Shown here: positions 1 to 8,609 of the stretch, piece after piece
Position numbering within the stretch: the stretch's first letter is position 1
Layout: the number at the start of each line of letters is the position of its first letter
Source of the DNA: Candidatus Symbiothrix dinenymphae
Lineage (GTDB): Bacteria > Bacteroidota > Bacteroidia > Bacteroidales > Azobacteroidaceae
Assembly: GCA_001417715.1 (NCBI GenBank)
Contig: BBRT01000105.1
Location: 1-53,451 of the forward strand
Direction: 5' to 3'
DNA length: 53,451 bases
The notes under the pieces: generated by a model
Database searches by the model: none
What the model saw: the letters and a program-made list of their open reading frames with translations, nothing else
Told to the model about the DNA's origin: nothing
Position numbers and translations under genes: made by a program

Positions 1-1370
1 AAAAAAAAGCAATTGAGATTCAAGACAAGGAGATCGCCGACTTACGCGCACGCTTGTCCCGTTATGAGCACCCTAAAACCAGTCAGAATAGCCATCTTCC
101 TTCCAGTAAAGACCCTATCGGCACCCAAAAAGTGAACCTTCGCCAAAAGACCGGTCGTCCGGTTGGCGGTCAAAAAGGACATGTAGGCAAAACGCTGACG
201 ATGCAAAAACCGGATGAAATAATTGACCTTTGTGCCTGTTTTTGTACTCATTGTGGGGAGGATTTATCCGCAGTGGAAGCACGCATGTTGGAAATTCGTC
301 AAGAAATAGACCTTCCGCCCATTCGTCCCATAGTGAAAGAATATCACAAAATGCGTAAGGTTTGCCAATGTGGTTGGGTTAATGATGGTGAATTTCCGGT
401 AGGGGTTAATTCCAGGATTAGCTATGGTTCCGGCGTTGAAGCTGCCGTCACCTATTTCAATATCCGTCAGCGGCTTCCTTACCAAAGGCTGACCGATACG
501 ATGAACGAGTTTTGTGGACTATCTATGTCCCCTGGCACCATCGGTAACATTTTAGACCGCATGGTATACCGCACATCTCCGGCTTTCGAAACCATCAGAC
601 TTGGTCTTACCACAAGTCCTGTTATTGGGGCAGATGAAACAACGTGTTCTGTCAATGGAAAAACAATGTGGGCGTGGGTGATTCAAAACAAGCAGCTCAC
701 ATACATCAAAGCGGGACTTACGCGCAAAAAAGAAGAGTTTGAGAAAATGATGCCGGAGGGACTTCCGATGTCAGTGCTTGTAACAGATTGTCTAGCCGGC
801 TATTTTAGTGCCAATGTCAAAACGCATCAAATATGCACTTCTCATATTCTACGCGACCTGATTTATGCTTCCCAGTTGTACGAAAAACAGACTTGGAGCA
901 AACGAATGAAACAACTGATTTTGGATGCCCTACAACTGAGAAAAGATGCAGTCGGGAAAATAGATACGACCCGCATCCAAGAACGACTGCAAGTCTTACT
1001 TGACGAACCAATTGACAAGGCTCACGAAAAAATCAAAACCTTGCAAAAGCGACTGATAAAGTATCGGGATTACCTCTTTTACTTTCTTGAAGATGAGAAT
1101 GTGCCTCCGGATAACAATGCTTCGGAGCGAGCAATACGGGCATTTAAAATCAAACTTAAGAACTCCGGTTGTTTCAGGTCTCTGACCGGTGCTCAAGGCT
1201 TTGCCCAACTACACTCCATTGCTGATACTGCATGCAAGAACGGTCAGTCGCCATTACTTGCCTTTCAAATAGCCGCAACCATCAGGTTGCGGGACAACTG
1301 TCTTCTCTAACATCGCAGGTAAACAAACAATCGGCATCACGGGCTTTCCTGTTGACTTAAGCCCGGTGCT
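1..1370 (+). mobile_element. IS66-type insertion sequence, right part
   Basis: The transposase gene plus a short tail make up the right part of an IS66-type element. Downstream of the stop lies a hairpin with stem CGGGCTT/AAGCCCG near 1340-1365, which may belong to the element end. The left end is off the window and I could not define the right terminal repeat, so the boundary is approximate. Confidence 0.5.
3..1310 (+). CDS. IS66 family transposase, 5' end cut by window edge
   Basis: This is the DDE transposase of an IS66-type element. The reading frame is open to the left edge, and residues upstream of the TTG at 54 continue a coiled N-terminal segment, so the true start lies outside the window. 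A zinc-binding region follows (CxxC at CTHCGEDL, then CQCGW). The catalytic core shows Asp in VIGADETTC, Asp in VLVTDCLAG and Glu in NNASERAIRAFK. It is shorter than 500-residue IS66 enzymes and ends soon after the Glu motif, as in compact Bacteroidota relatives. No TnpA/TnpB accessory ORFs are visible here. The catalytic residues look intact. Family assignment is secure; activity is unknown. Confidence 0.93.
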   Translation, partial: KKAIEIQDKEIADLRARLSRYEHPKTSQNSHLPSSKDPIGTQKVNLRQKTGRPVGGQKGHVGKTLTMQKPDEIIDLCACFCTHCGEDLSAVEARMLEIRQEIDLPPIRPIVKEYHKMRKVCQCGWVNDGEFPVGVNSRISYGSGVEAAVTYFNIRQRLPYQRLTDTMNEFCGLSMSPGTIGNILDRMVYRTSPAFETIRLGLTTSPVIGADETTCSVNGKTMWAWVIQNKQLTYIKAGLTRKKEEFEKMMPEGLPMSVLVTDCLAGYFSANVKTHQICTSHILRDLIYASQLYEKQTWSKRMKQLILDALQLRKDAVGKIDTTRIQERLQVLLDEPIDKAHEKIKTLQKRLIKYRDYLFYFLEDENVPPDNNASERAIRAFKIKLKNSGCFRSLTGAQGFAQLHSIADTACKNGQSPLLAFQIAATIRLRDNCLL

Positions 1371-1416
1371 GTATAGTAACGCTATTTTGCCGACTAATTC
1401 ATACCTACGAAACAAC

Positions 1417-1436
1417 CCCGTATCATGTGATACGGG
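1417..1436. terminator. Perfect 9-bp hairpin between IS66 and rpsT
   Basis: CCCGTATCA, a two-base TG loop and TGATACGGG form a perfect palindrome 40 bases past the rpsT stop codon. It lies between the two convergent genes and could end transcription from either side. No strong T-run follows on either strand, so the terminator role is inferred. Confidence 0.45.
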
Positions 1437-1475
1437 TTTCCAAAGCCTGCAAACAGAGTGTTGGGAAAAACTTTT

Positions 1476-1736
1476 TTACGCCACTGCCAATTTGCCGATG
1501 CGATGCGCCAATTTGGATTTCAAATTGGCTGCTTTGTTGGCGTGAATGACGTTTTTCTTCGCCAATTTGTCCAACATCGCGCTCGTTTTTTTGTAAAGTT
1601 CATCAGCCTGCGTTTTGTCGGTTGTGGCACGCAAATCGCGGACAACATTACGGGCTGTTCTTGCATAATAGCGGTTTGCCAAGCGTCTGCTCAACGTTTG
1701 ACGGATGCGTTTAATTGATGATTTATGATTTGCCAT
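1476..1736 (-). CDS. rpsT: 30S ribosomal protein S20
   Basis: S20 is a small basic helical protein that binds 16S rRNA early in assembly of the 30S subunit. The 86-residue product has the typical start [13 protein letters not shown] and is rich in Lys, Arg and Ala, with the usual family length. It lies just downstream of tRNA-Glu on the same strand (34-base gap), and no separate promoter is visible in that gap. The two may therefore share the promoter at 1863-1870, with S20 mRNA released by tRNA processing. The co-transcription is inferred. Confidence 0.97.
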   Translation of the reverse strand: MANHKSSIKRIRQTLSRRLANRYYARTARNVVRDLRATTDKTQADELYKKTSAMLDKLAKKNVIHANKAANLKSKLAHRIGKLAVA

Positions 1737-1770
1737 CTTTAAATCCTGTTTTTAAATTGTTTATTTTCAG

Positions 1771-1842
1771 TAGTCCATAGGAGAGTCGAACTCCTCTTTC
1801 CAGGATGAAAACCTGGCGTCCTAACCGATAGACGAATGGACC
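1771..1842 (-). tRNA. tRNA-Glu (anticodon TTC)
   Basis: Read on the minus strand, the sequence folds as a cloverleaf. The acceptor is GGTCCAT/ATGGACT with a G-T closing pair, the anticodon stem CCAGG/CCTGG encloses loop TTTTCAT (anticodon TTC), and the T arm contains TTCGACT. No CCA is encoded. It precedes rpsT on the same strand. Confidence 0.95.
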
Positions 1843-1862
1843 ATTTTTGTCAAACGCGGGCG

Positions 1863-1870
1863 CAAAGGTA
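1863..1870 (-). promoter_or_regulatory. -7 element TACCTTTG for tRNA-Glu/rpsT
   Basis: TACCTTTG on the minus strand matches the Bacteroidota TAnnTTTG consensus and lies 21 bases upstream of the tRNA 5' end. Confidence 0.75.
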
Positions 1871-1934
1871 CAACATTTTTTTTAATCAGCAAATTTTTTT
1901 TGATTTTTCGGCTAAAAAATAATTTCGAGTGCTA

Positions 1935-2000
1935 TGAAAAATGGTTCTACCGGGAATTGTGCGGCACGATATTGCTGTTCATGCGGGACAAAACACCGTT
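1935..2000. repeat. Degenerate copy of the TTCTACC dispersed repeat
   Basis: The 367-base gap between tRNA-Glu and the BlaI gene holds no convincing gene. From about 1935 it carries a stretch starting TTCTACCGGGAATTG and including CACGATATTGCTG. Related sequence recurs at 43130-43175 and, inverted, at 43290-43350. The central hairpin has decayed here. A 74-residue ORF across it is only repeat translation. Confidence 0.55.
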
Positions 2001-2157
2001 TGCAAAAAATAGCGCCTCAAAAAAAAGATTTAGGCGTTTTTTTGCAATTGAGCACCATCCTGATTTCCCCAAAAGGCAGAAAGCCTGGAGTTGCAGTTTA
2101 GCCCCAAAGGTTAAACTTTGTTAAATTCGTGAAATAATCTACGGAACTCTTGTGAGT

Positions 2158-2176
2158 TCTACGGAAAATGCGTAGA
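2158..2176. promoter_or_regulatory. Candidate BlaI operator overlapping the promoter
   Basis: TCTACG and CGTAGA form a perfect dyad separated by 7 bases. The right arm overlaps the -7 element of the BlaI-family gene at 2210. A further TCTACG lies at 2138-2143, and GAACTC/GAGTTC form another dyad at 2144-2159. BlaI/MecI proteins are dimers that bind such dyads over their own promoters; the assignment is from position and symmetry only. Confidence 0.5.
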
Positions 2177-2180
2177 TTTG
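2173..2180 (+). promoter_or_regulatory. -7 element TAGATTTG for the BlaI/M56 operon
   Basis: TAGATTTG matches TAnnTTTG and lies 30 bases upstream of the ATG at 2210. It supports that start over the ATG at 2168, which would precede the promoter. Confidence 0.6.
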
Positions 2181-2209
2181 CAGCCGAAATCATAAATGAA
2201 TTGACGATT

Positions 2210-2581
2210 ATGGAACAATTAACACCTCAGGAAGAGCAATTGATGCTTTTTGTCTGGAAACAGGGGAAAGGGTTTATCAAGGACTACCGCGACAAATATC
2301 CGGGAGCCAACAAACCGCCCTACACGACCGTGGCAACCATTATGAAGAAGCTGGAAGCCAAGGGTTATGTCGCTGCCACGCTGTATGGCAACACCTACGA
2401 GTATCGTCCGAAAATCAAGCAGGACAGATACAAAAGTCACTATGTGTCGGATTTGGCGAAAAATTATTTTCAAAATTCCTACAAAGAAATGGTAAGTTTC
2501 TTCGCACAGGAAGAAAAACTGTCGGAAAGGGATTTGGAAGAAATCATCCAAATGATTAAAAATCGAACTCATAACTCATAA
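2210..2581 (+). CDS. BlaI/MecI-type transcriptional repressor
   Basis: A winged-helix repressor of 123 residues. Its partner is a membrane M56 peptidase encoded 12 bases downstream, which in the BlaR1/MecR1 paradigm triggers repressor cleavage on sensing a signal. The N-terminal wHTH begins LTPQEEQLMLFVWKQGKGF and continues through PYTTVATIMKKLEAKGYV, the BlaI recognition-helix region. The C-terminal part (SYKEMVSFFAQEEKLSERDL) fits the dimerisation half. I chose the ATG at 2210 because the promoter covers the earlier one. The last codons and the TAA stop lie inside an AACTCAT tandem repeat. No beta-lactamase gene is nearby, so its targets may be its own operon or distant genes. Confidence 0.9.
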   Translation: MEQLTPQEEQLMLFVWKQGKGFIKDYRDKYPGANKPPYTTVATIMKKLEAKGYVAATLYGNTYEYRPKIKQDRYKSHYVSDLAKNYFQNSYKEMVSFFAQEEKLSERDLEEIIQMIKNRTHNS

Positions 2582-2590
2582 CTCATAACT
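2566..2590. repeat. AACTCAT tandem repeat spanning the BlaI stop codon
   Basis: Three and a half copies of AACTCAT run through the end of the BlaI gene and the gap to the next start. The stop codon is supplied by the repeat. The same motif ends the lipoprotein gene near 26292. Confidence 0.8.
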
Positions 2591-2593
2591 AAT

Positions 2594-4045
2594 ATGGAAC
2601 TGTTAGTCTATTTTATCAAGGTCAATGTCGGCATCCTGTTTTTGTACAGCGTGTACCGCCTGTTTTTGCGGCAAGATACGTTCTTTCGCTGGAAGCGCAT
2701 CGTGCTGCTCGCGGTCTTGTTCATTGCCTTTTTATATCCCTTTGTGGATATGTCAAACCGCGTTTTGCCTTCGCCTATGGCAACGGAAGGGGCTGTTTTG
2801 CCGGTCGTTTATTTGGACGCATTTATCGTTGCAGGTGTCGAAACGACTTCGGTGCCCGCTTTTTCCATCCTCACAATCGCTTCTGCGCTCTATCTTGCTA
2901 TTGCTTTATGCCTGATTATCAGGCTATTGGTGCAATTTGTCAGCGTGCTGTTGACTGTGCGGAAAACTGCTGCAATAAATTTGTACGGTATGCCAATTCG
3001 TGTCAGAGAAGGGCTTCAAACGCCGTTTTCCTTTTTTGGCTGGATTGTTTTAGACCCCGCACACTATGCGGAACGCGAACTGAAAGAAATCCTTTTGCAT
3101 GAAGAAACGCACGTCCGGCAGGGGCATTCGTTTGATACGGTTGTGTCCGAAATCGTCTGCGCGGTCTGCTGGCTCAACCCGTGCGTTTGGCTGTTGAGGA
3201 AGGAAATCCGCGTCAATCTGGAATATCTGGCAGACCGTGCCGTGCTGCAATCCGGCTGCGAGGCGGCGCATTACCAATTTCACCTCTTGCAACTCTCTTA
3301 TTCTAAGGCTATAGCACAAATAACAAATAATTTCAATGTTTCACTTATTAAAAAAAGAATTACAATGATGAACAAAAATCAAAGTTCGCGCCAAAGTATA
3401 TGGAAATATACTTTGCTGGTTCCCACAATCGCCATTCTGGTGTATTTCAACACTGCGTTGAAAGCGGAATCCCCTGTGTTTGCAACCATTCAGGAAGCAA
3501 CAAATGACCCTCTTCCCATTGTGGAAGCCTTCTCTGTGAGAGACCCTACCCTCAAAAATGTGCTCTATTTCATTGATGACAAAGAAGTTGCCTCTATTGC
3601 AGATTTAAATCCGGATGAGATTGACGCAATAGAGGTATTAAAAGACACTGTTGCAACAAACCGCTACGGGGAACGGGCAAAGGGCGGTGTCATTTTGATT
3701 ACAACAAAAAAACAGCACAAAAAATCGTCGTCTGTCAACTTTACCGAGGAAGAGTTGCGAGGCATATTATTGGAACATTCGCACGGTAAATTCAAGAGAA
3801 ATGCCGAACAAGGTAAGGCAACAATTCTCCAACTGTATGTCAGTGATGGCGGCAACGTGGCTACTTACTACTCAGAAGGTGTTCCACCGGTAGCCTCTCC
3901 CAAGCCTGACCCCAAATATCAGGCATTGACCGAGTTAGTGTTGCAAACTTTTAATTCCATGCCTGCTTGGATTTCGGGCAAACGAAATGAGGAGTTTGTA
4001 TCGGTGCAAATTTTCCCCGGGGAAGAAAATGAACCCTGCGTATAA
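2594..4045 (+). CDS. M56 family (BlaR1-like) membrane metallopeptidase
   Basis: A 483-residue sensor-type integral membrane protease, the expected partner of the BlaI repressor encoded just upstream. Hydrophobic segments lie around residues 5-25, 33-50 and 95-120, with another at about 270-290. The zinc-protease motif HEETH (HExxH) is followed by WLLRKEIRVNLEYLADRAV, which carries the downstream acidic ligand. There is no penicillin-binding sensor domain. Instead the extracytoplasmic part holds a TonB-plug-like stretch (IDAIEVLKD, then RAKGGVILITTK), a form common in Bacteroidota M56 proteins. The inducing signal is unknown. Confidence 0.88.
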   Translation: MELLVYFIKVNVGILFLYSVYRLFLRQDTFFRWKRIVLLAVLFIAFLYPFVDMSNRVLPSPMATEGAVLPVVYLDAFIVAGVETTSVPAFSILTIASALYLAIALCLIIRLLVQFVSVLLTVRKTAAINLYGMPIRVREGLQTPFSFFGWIVLDPAHYAERELKEILLHEETHVRQGHSFDTVVSEIVCAVCWLNPCVWLLRKEIRVNLEYLADRAVLQSGCEAAHYQFHLLQLSYSKAIAQITNNFNVSLIKKRITMMNKNQSSRQSIWKYTLLVPTIAILVYFNTALKAESPVFATIQEATNDPLPIVEAFSVRDPTLKNVLYFIDDKEVASIADLNPDEIDAIEVLKDTVATNRYGERAKGGVILITTKKQHKKSSSVNFTEEELRGILLEHSHGKFKRNAEQGKATILQLYVSDGGNVATYYSEGVPPVASPKPDPKYQALTELVLQTFNSMPAWISGKRNEEFVSVQIFPGEENEPCV

Positions 4046-4064
4046 GGTGGGCTAAATTTTAGCA

Positions 4065-4105
4065 GGTTGCGCAATCCGCCAATTTAGATTGACGGGTTGT
4101 GCACC
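4065..4105 (+). terminator. Long hairpin after the BlaI/M56 operon
   Basis: An imperfect stem of about 17 pairs (GGTTGCGCAATCCG against CGGGTTGTGCACC) with a 4-base loop starts 19 bases past the M56 stop and is followed by TTATT. It is probably an intrinsic terminator with a weak T tract. Confidence 0.6.
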
Positions 4106-4185
4106 TTATTAATGCGTTGACCCGGGTGCCCCTTCAGCAATTCAGCTTTTCACAGCACACGCTTGGAAATCTCGAAATTTTCATG

Positions 4186-4193
4186 TACCTTTG
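4186..4193 (+). promoter_or_regulatory. Promoter of the HEPN/MNT pair
   Basis: TACCTTTG lies 24 bases upstream of the HEPN start, with a -33 TTG 20 bases further upstream. Confidence 0.8.
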
Positions 4194-4217
4194 CAGAAAT
4201 TTTTGCACTGATACACA

Positions 4218-4622
4218 ATGGCTACAGAACCCATCATCAGCACCGACGAGATTGTAAAGCATTGGATAGACACGTCTGATGCGGATTTTGAGGTTATGCT
4301 CACACTGCTTGAAACAAAGAAGTATAGTTGGGCGTTGTTCCTCGGTCATCTCGTGCTTGAAAAACTATTGAAGGCATATTATGTGAAGCAGCACGGCAAA
4401 CACGCACCGCTTTGGCACGACCTTGAACGGATTGCGCGGCACGGAGAACTCGTCCTCACAGACGAACAGCTTGATTGTTTGGAAACTATTACCAAATTCA
4501 ATCTCAATGTGCGGTATGATGACTACAAACGTAAATTCTATACACAATGCACCGCCGAATATACGGCAGAATGGTCAGAAAAAATTAAACAACTACGAAT
4601 ATGGATAAAAGCGAGGCTATAA
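4218..4622 (+). CDS. HEPN domain protein
   Basis: A 134-residue, mostly helical protein of the HEPN family, encoded with a minimal nucleotidyltransferase. Such pairs are toxin-antitoxin systems in which HEPN is often an RNase and MNT the antitoxin that modifies it. Characteristic stretches are WALFLGHLVLEKLLKAYYV and the late NVRYDDYKRKFY segment. I do not see a clear Rx4-6H RNase motif, so ribonuclease activity is uncertain. The 3' end overlaps the MNT gene by 22 bases, which suggests translational coupling. Confidence 0.85.
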   Translation: MATEPIISTDEIVKHWIDTSDADFEVMLTLLETKKYSWALFLGHLVLEKLLKAYYVKQHGKHAPLWHDLERIARHGELVLTDEQLDCLETITKFNLNVRYDDYKRKFYTQCTAEYTAEWSEKIKQLRIWIKARL

Positions 4623-4906
4623 ACATTGCGCGGCAATATGCACAGGCAGTGCGGACGCATTATGGGTCAGGCAGAGTATTTTTGTTTGGCTCTTATGCCA
4701 AGGGCAACTACCACGAGGACAGCGACATTGACCTTGCCGTTATCTTTGACGACTACGAAAACGACTTTGACCGCGAACTGGAACTTATGCGGTTGCGTCG
4801 CGAAATTGATCTTAGCATTGAGCCGCACGCATTCCGCGAAAGCGAATTTACACCACAAGACCCGCTCGCATACGAGGTATTGAAGTATGGGAGTGAGATA
4901 ATTTGA
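4601..4906 (+). CDS. MNT-type nucleotidyltransferase domain protein
   Basis: A 101-residue minimal nucleotidyltransferase. The core motif GSYAKGNYHEDSDIDL gives the glycine-serine pair and two metal-binding aspartates; a third acidic residue is expected near EIDLSIEPH. In characterised HEPN/MNT pairs this protein adds AMP to a tyrosine of the HEPN toxin and silences it. The gene overlaps the HEPN gene by 22 bases and shares its promoter. It is complete, with no sign of damage. Confidence 0.88.
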   Translation: MDKSEAINIARQYAQAVRTHYGSGRVFLFGSYAKGNYHEDSDIDLAVIFDDYENDFDRELELMRLRREIDLSIEPHAFRESEFTPQDPLAYEVLKYGSEII

Positions 4907-4939
4907 CAGGCATTGCACTGCAAAGCAAGGACAGACTAA

Positions 4940-7900
4940 TCATTTTTTCACCCTCTTCACCCTATTCGTCGAAAAATAGGAATAAACCGCCGGCACAATA
5001 AACAGGGTCAGGAACGTGGAAACAACCATCCCGCCAATCACCGACATGCCCATCGCTACGCGGCTGTTGGCTCCTTCGGCGTCGGCGAATGCCAGCGGCA
5101 ACAGTCCCAGCACGGTCGAGAAACTTGTCATCAGGATGGGGCGGAGGCGTTGGGCGGCGGCTCCTTCGATGGCTTCCATTTTGTCAAGCCCATCTTCCTG
5201 CCTCTGGTTGGCAAATTCTACTATCAGGATGCCGTTTTTGGCGACCAAGCCGATGAGCATGATGATTCCGATTTGACTGAACAGGTTCATCGTGATGCCG
5301 CCTGCGAACATGAAAACCAATGCGCCGGCAATCGCCAACGGCACGGTGAACATCACCACAAACGGGTCTTTGAAACTCTCGAACTGCGCCGCCAAAATCA
5401 GGAATATCAGTATCAATGCCAAGCCGAAGGCGAACATCAGGCTGGACGAACTCTCGCGAAATTCTTTCGATTCGCCCGACAAAGCGGTGCGAAAACTGTC
5501 GTCCAGCACCTCCTTGGCTATCTTGTCCATCTCGTCCAAGCCCTCGCCGATGGTTACGCCCTTGGCTAAGCCCGAACTCACGGTGGCGGAGTTGAAACGG
5601 TTGTAGCGATAGAGTTGCGGCGGCGACACATTTTCCGACAGTTCCACCAGATTGTCCAACTGAATCATCTCACTTGTGCTGTTTTTGACATAAATGGACT
5701 TCAAATCGAGCGGCTTGTTGCGCTGCTGGCGGTTGATTTCCGCCAAAATCTGATATTGCTTGCCGTTCATATAAAAATAGCCCATCCGCTGCCCGCTGAG
5801 TGCATATTGGAGGGTTTGCCCGATGTCGCGCGTGCTCACGCCCAGCAGAGCCGCCTTGTCGCGGTTGATTTGCACCTGCGTTTCGGGCTTGGTGAATTTC
5901 AGATTGACATCCGCCATCTGAAACTTGGGATTTTCCGACACCTTGTTCATAAACTGCGGGATAAATTCCTGCAACTTTTCCAAATTAGGTGCCTGAAGCA
6001 CGTATTGGATGGGCATCCCGCCGCGCCGTCCGCCAAAAGTGGACTGCTGCTGCACAAACGAGCGCGCCTCCGTCTGCGTCCGCACGGCATTCGAAACGAT
6101 ATCGGCAATCTCCATCTGGCTACGCTCACGGTCTTTGATGTCGGGCAAAATCAACTGCACGAAGCCCATCCCCGCGCGGAGAAATGCCGTCGTAGCCATC
6201 CTTTCCGGTGCAAGCGAATCGGCGAGCGTGGCAATTTTATCGCCGTAATCGCGGTAAAATTCAAACGTAGAGCCTTCCGGTGCACGCAAATTGATACGCA
6301 CCTGCGAGCGGTCTTCCAGCGGAGCCATTTCGGACGGGATTTGCGTCCAAAGCACGGTAATCAGCACCAGCGTGCCCCCGATGATAGGCCAGGTGAGCCA
6401 GCGATGTGCCATAAATGAGCCCAAGAGTTTCTCATAACCATTGTTCAAGCCCACAAAAAACGGCTCTGTCTTGCGGTAAAACCAGTTTTTGCCTTCCCGT
6501 TTCACCAATATCTTGGTCGAAATCATCGGCGTGAAAGTCAGCGCGACAAACGACGAAATCCCCACCGCACCCGACACCACGATGCTAAATTCCTTAAACA
6601 ATCTGCCCGTCATGCCCTCCATAAACACGATGGGGATGAACACGGCAACCAGCGTGATGGTCGTGGACACAATCGCGAAAAATATTTCTTTCGAGCCCTC
6701 GATGCCTGCCTCCTTCGGACTTTGCCCGCGCTCGATACGCACGTAGATGTTTTCAGCCATCACGATGGCATCGTCCACCACCAGCCCCACCGCCAGCACG
6801 ACAGCCAACATGGACAGCACATTGATGGAAAATCCCGCAAGGTACATGATGAAAAACGCACCCACCAGCGACACGGGAATCACCAGCACCGGCACAAGCG
6901 TTGCCCGCCAGTCGCGAAGGAAAAGGAAAATAATGACAATCACGAGCAGAAACGCAATGTAAATCGTTTCTTCCACCTCATTGACACTCGCGCGGATAAA
7001 TTTGGTGTTGTCGAACACAAAGCCCATTTTGACATCCTCAGGAAGGTCTTTTTGCATCTGCTTGACGCGCACCTGCACCTCGTCCGAAATATCAATGTGA
7101 TTGGCACCGGGTTGCGGCAAAACGACCACGCTGACCATTGGAACGCCGTTTTTGCGCATGATGCTGCGCTGGTCTTCCGGACCGAGTTCGGCAAAGCCCA
7201 CATCGCGAAAGCGCACCACATTGTAATCGTTCTCCCTGATAATCAGGTTGTTAAACTCTTCCGGTGTCTTCATCAACCCCAGCGTGCGGATGGTCAGTTC
7301 CATTTTGTCGCCTTCGATACTGCCCGACGGTAGTTCCACGTTTTCGCGGTCGATGGCGTTGCGAATATCAACCGGCGTGATGCCATACGCCGCCATCTTC
7401 GTGGGGTCGAGCCACAGCCGCATGGCATATCTCTTTTCGCCCCAAATGGCGACCGAACTCACATTGGGAATGGTCTGCAAGCGTTCCTTGACAGTCAAAT
7501 CGGCTATCTCGCTCAGTTCGAGCAGATTACGCTTGTCGCTTTGAATCGAAATTTGCAGGATAGGCTCGTCGTCGGCATCCGCTTTGGACACCGTGGGCGG
7601 GTCGCAATCGCGGGGCAGCCACCGTTGCGCCCGCGAAACCTTGTCGCGCACATCGTTGGCAGCCGTCTCCATATCCACGCTCAACTCAAACTCCACCGTG
7701 ATGCGCGACGAGCCCTGACTGCTCATGCTCGACAGCGACCGAATGCCCGGAATCCCGTTGATATTCTGCTCCAGCGGCTCCGTAATCTGATTTTCAATAA
7801 TATCGGCATTCGCGCCCGGATAGCTCACCTGCACGGTAATAATCGGATTATCCACACTCGGATACTCCCGAACGCCCAAAGAAGTGTAGCCAATAACCCC

Positions 7901-7972
7901 AAAAATAAGGATAATCAGCACAAAAACGGTCGCCAAGACCGGTCGCTTGATGCTCAATTCTGATATGTTCAT
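4940..7972 (-). CDS. RND efflux pump inner-membrane subunit (AcrB-like)
   Basis: A 1010-residue proton-driven RND transporter that would export drugs or other amphiphiles through a tripartite envelope complex. It opens with the classic MNISELSIKRPVLATVFVL membrane start. The mid-protein membrane block contains LAVGLVVDDAIVMAENI, carrying the proton-relay aspartates. The second half repeats the topology (LIGLVAKNGILIVEFANQ). Length matches the HAE1-type family. The membrane-fusion partner is encoded upstream in the same operon, but two unrelated genes intervene and no TolC-like gene follows, so the outer-membrane channel must be encoded elsewhere. Confidence 0.96.
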   Translation of the reverse strand: MNISELSIKRPVLATVFVLIILIFGVIGYTSLGVREYPSVDNPIITVQVSYPGANADIIENQITEPLEQNINGIPGIRSLSSMSSQGSSRITVEFELSVDMETAANDVRDKVSRAQRWLPRDCDPPTVSKADADDEPILQISIQSDKRNLLELSEIADLTVKERLQTIPNVSSVAIWGEKRYAMRLWLDPTKMAAYGITPVDIRNAIDRENVELPSGSIEGDKMELTIRTLGLMKTPEEFNNLIIRENDYNVVRFRDVGFAELGPEDQRSIMRKNGVPMVSVVVLPQPGANHIDISDEVQVRVKQMQKDLPEDVKMGFVFDNTKFIRASVNEVEETIYIAFLLVIVIIFLFLRDWRATLVPVLVIPVSLVGAFFIMYLAGFSINVLSMLAVVLAVGLVVDDAIVMAENIYVRIERGQSPKEAGIEGSKEIFFAIVSTTITLVAVFIPIVFMEGMTGRLFKEFSIVVSGAVGISSFVALTFTPMISTKILVKREGKNWFYRKTEPFFVGLNNGYEKLLGSFMAHRWLTWPIIGGTLVLITVLWTQIPSEMAPLEDRSQVRINLRAPEGSTFEFYRDYGDKIATLADSLAPERMATTAFLRAGMGFVQLILPDIKDRERSQMEIADIVSNAVRTQTEARSFVQQQSTFGGRRGGMPIQYVLQAPNLEKLQEFIPQFMNKVSENPKFQMADVNLKFTKPETQVQINRDKAALLGVSTRDIGQTLQYALSGQRMGYFYMNGKQYQILAEINRQQRNKPLDLKSIYVKNSTSEMIQLDNLVELSENVSPPQLYRYNRFNSATVSSGLAKGVTIGEGLDEMDKIAKEVLDDSFRTALSGESKEFRESSSSLMFAFGLALILIFLILAAQFESFKDPFVVMFTVPLAIAGALVFMFAGGITMNLFSQIGIIMLIGLVAKNGILIVEFANQRQEDGLDKMEAIEGAAAQRLRPILMTSFSTVLGLLPLAFADAEGANSRVAMGMSVIGGMVVSTFLTLFIVPAVYSYFSTNRVKRVKK

Positions 7973-7979
7973 GTTCTTT

Positions 7980-8609
7980 TTATTTTAGCAAATAAGTTTG
8001 ACTGCCTGAAAATTCCCAATACTCAAACCCCAATGCTTCAATGTATGAATTTGGTATTTGAAGACCGTTGGAATAAGTATTCTGCTTATTGAAAACATTT
8101 GTTACACTCAATTTTTCTTTTCTGCCATTTATGATAAGAGGCGAAGAAGGAGCAAATGTTTGTTTATTAAAAAAGCAACAATGCCTGATAAAATGACTAT
8201 TTATAAACCGCTGAATGTGTTCTACTGCCATTAAGTCATGCAAAGTTTGTAATAATTGAGATTGTGCTTTTATCCGTTTTTTAGGAATATAATCACAATG
8301 CGTATCTGTTAACTCATTGAGTAAAAAACATTTATCAGTATAAACTATCAAATCGCAAACTTCCTTAAAATTGTTTTTTACTCTTGGAGGCAGCGAATTT
8401 ATAAAGTTTTCATAGTTTATCAAATAAACATTTTGCTCAATTTGATTTTCATATTTAGCGATGCCATCCGTATGATAAACTATTATGTCATCATCTATAA
8501 GTTCAAAATAAATTTCTCGCGTGGTTTGTTGCAAAACAACAACTGTTACGGGGTTTTCTTTATTTTTATTGTAGTGATAAGTAAAATCTTGTTCTAACAA
8601 TTTTTTCAT
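7980..8609 (-). CDS. Unknown protein paired with AAA ATPase
   Basis: I do not recognise this 209-residue protein. It has no signal peptide or membrane segment and is rich in Asn, Lys, Ile and Tyr. The C-terminal half contains a His/Cys-rich helix region (FINSHFIRHCCFFNKQ), and the last residues are hydrophobic and aromatic. Its start overlaps the end of the upstream ATPase gene by four bases (ATGA), implying coupled translation and a two-protein system. The pair is clearly more AT-rich than the flanking efflux genes, which suggests acquisition. ATPase-plus-small-partner pairs are frequent in phage defence, but that is inference. Confidence 0.75.
   Translation of the reverse strand: MKKLLEQDFTYHYNKNKENPVTVVVLQQTTREIYFELIDDDIIVYHTDGIAKYENQIEQNVYLINYENFINSLPPRVKNNFKEVCDLIVYTDKCFLLNELTDTHCDYIPKKRIKAQSQLLQTLHDLMAVEHIQRFINSHFIRHCCFFNKQTFAPSSPLIINGRKEKLSVTNVFNKQNTYSNGLQIPNSYIEALGFEYWEFSGSQTYLLK

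Noticed and set aside
1900..2124. 74-codon ORF upstream of the BlaI gene
   Set aside because: It translates a degenerate dispersed repeat; no homologous feature and no promoter.
5615..6418. 267-codon plus-strand ORF opposite the RND pump gene
   Set aside because: It is the antisense shadow of a clearly coding, motif-complete AcrB-like gene; residues are His/Arg-rich without any domain.
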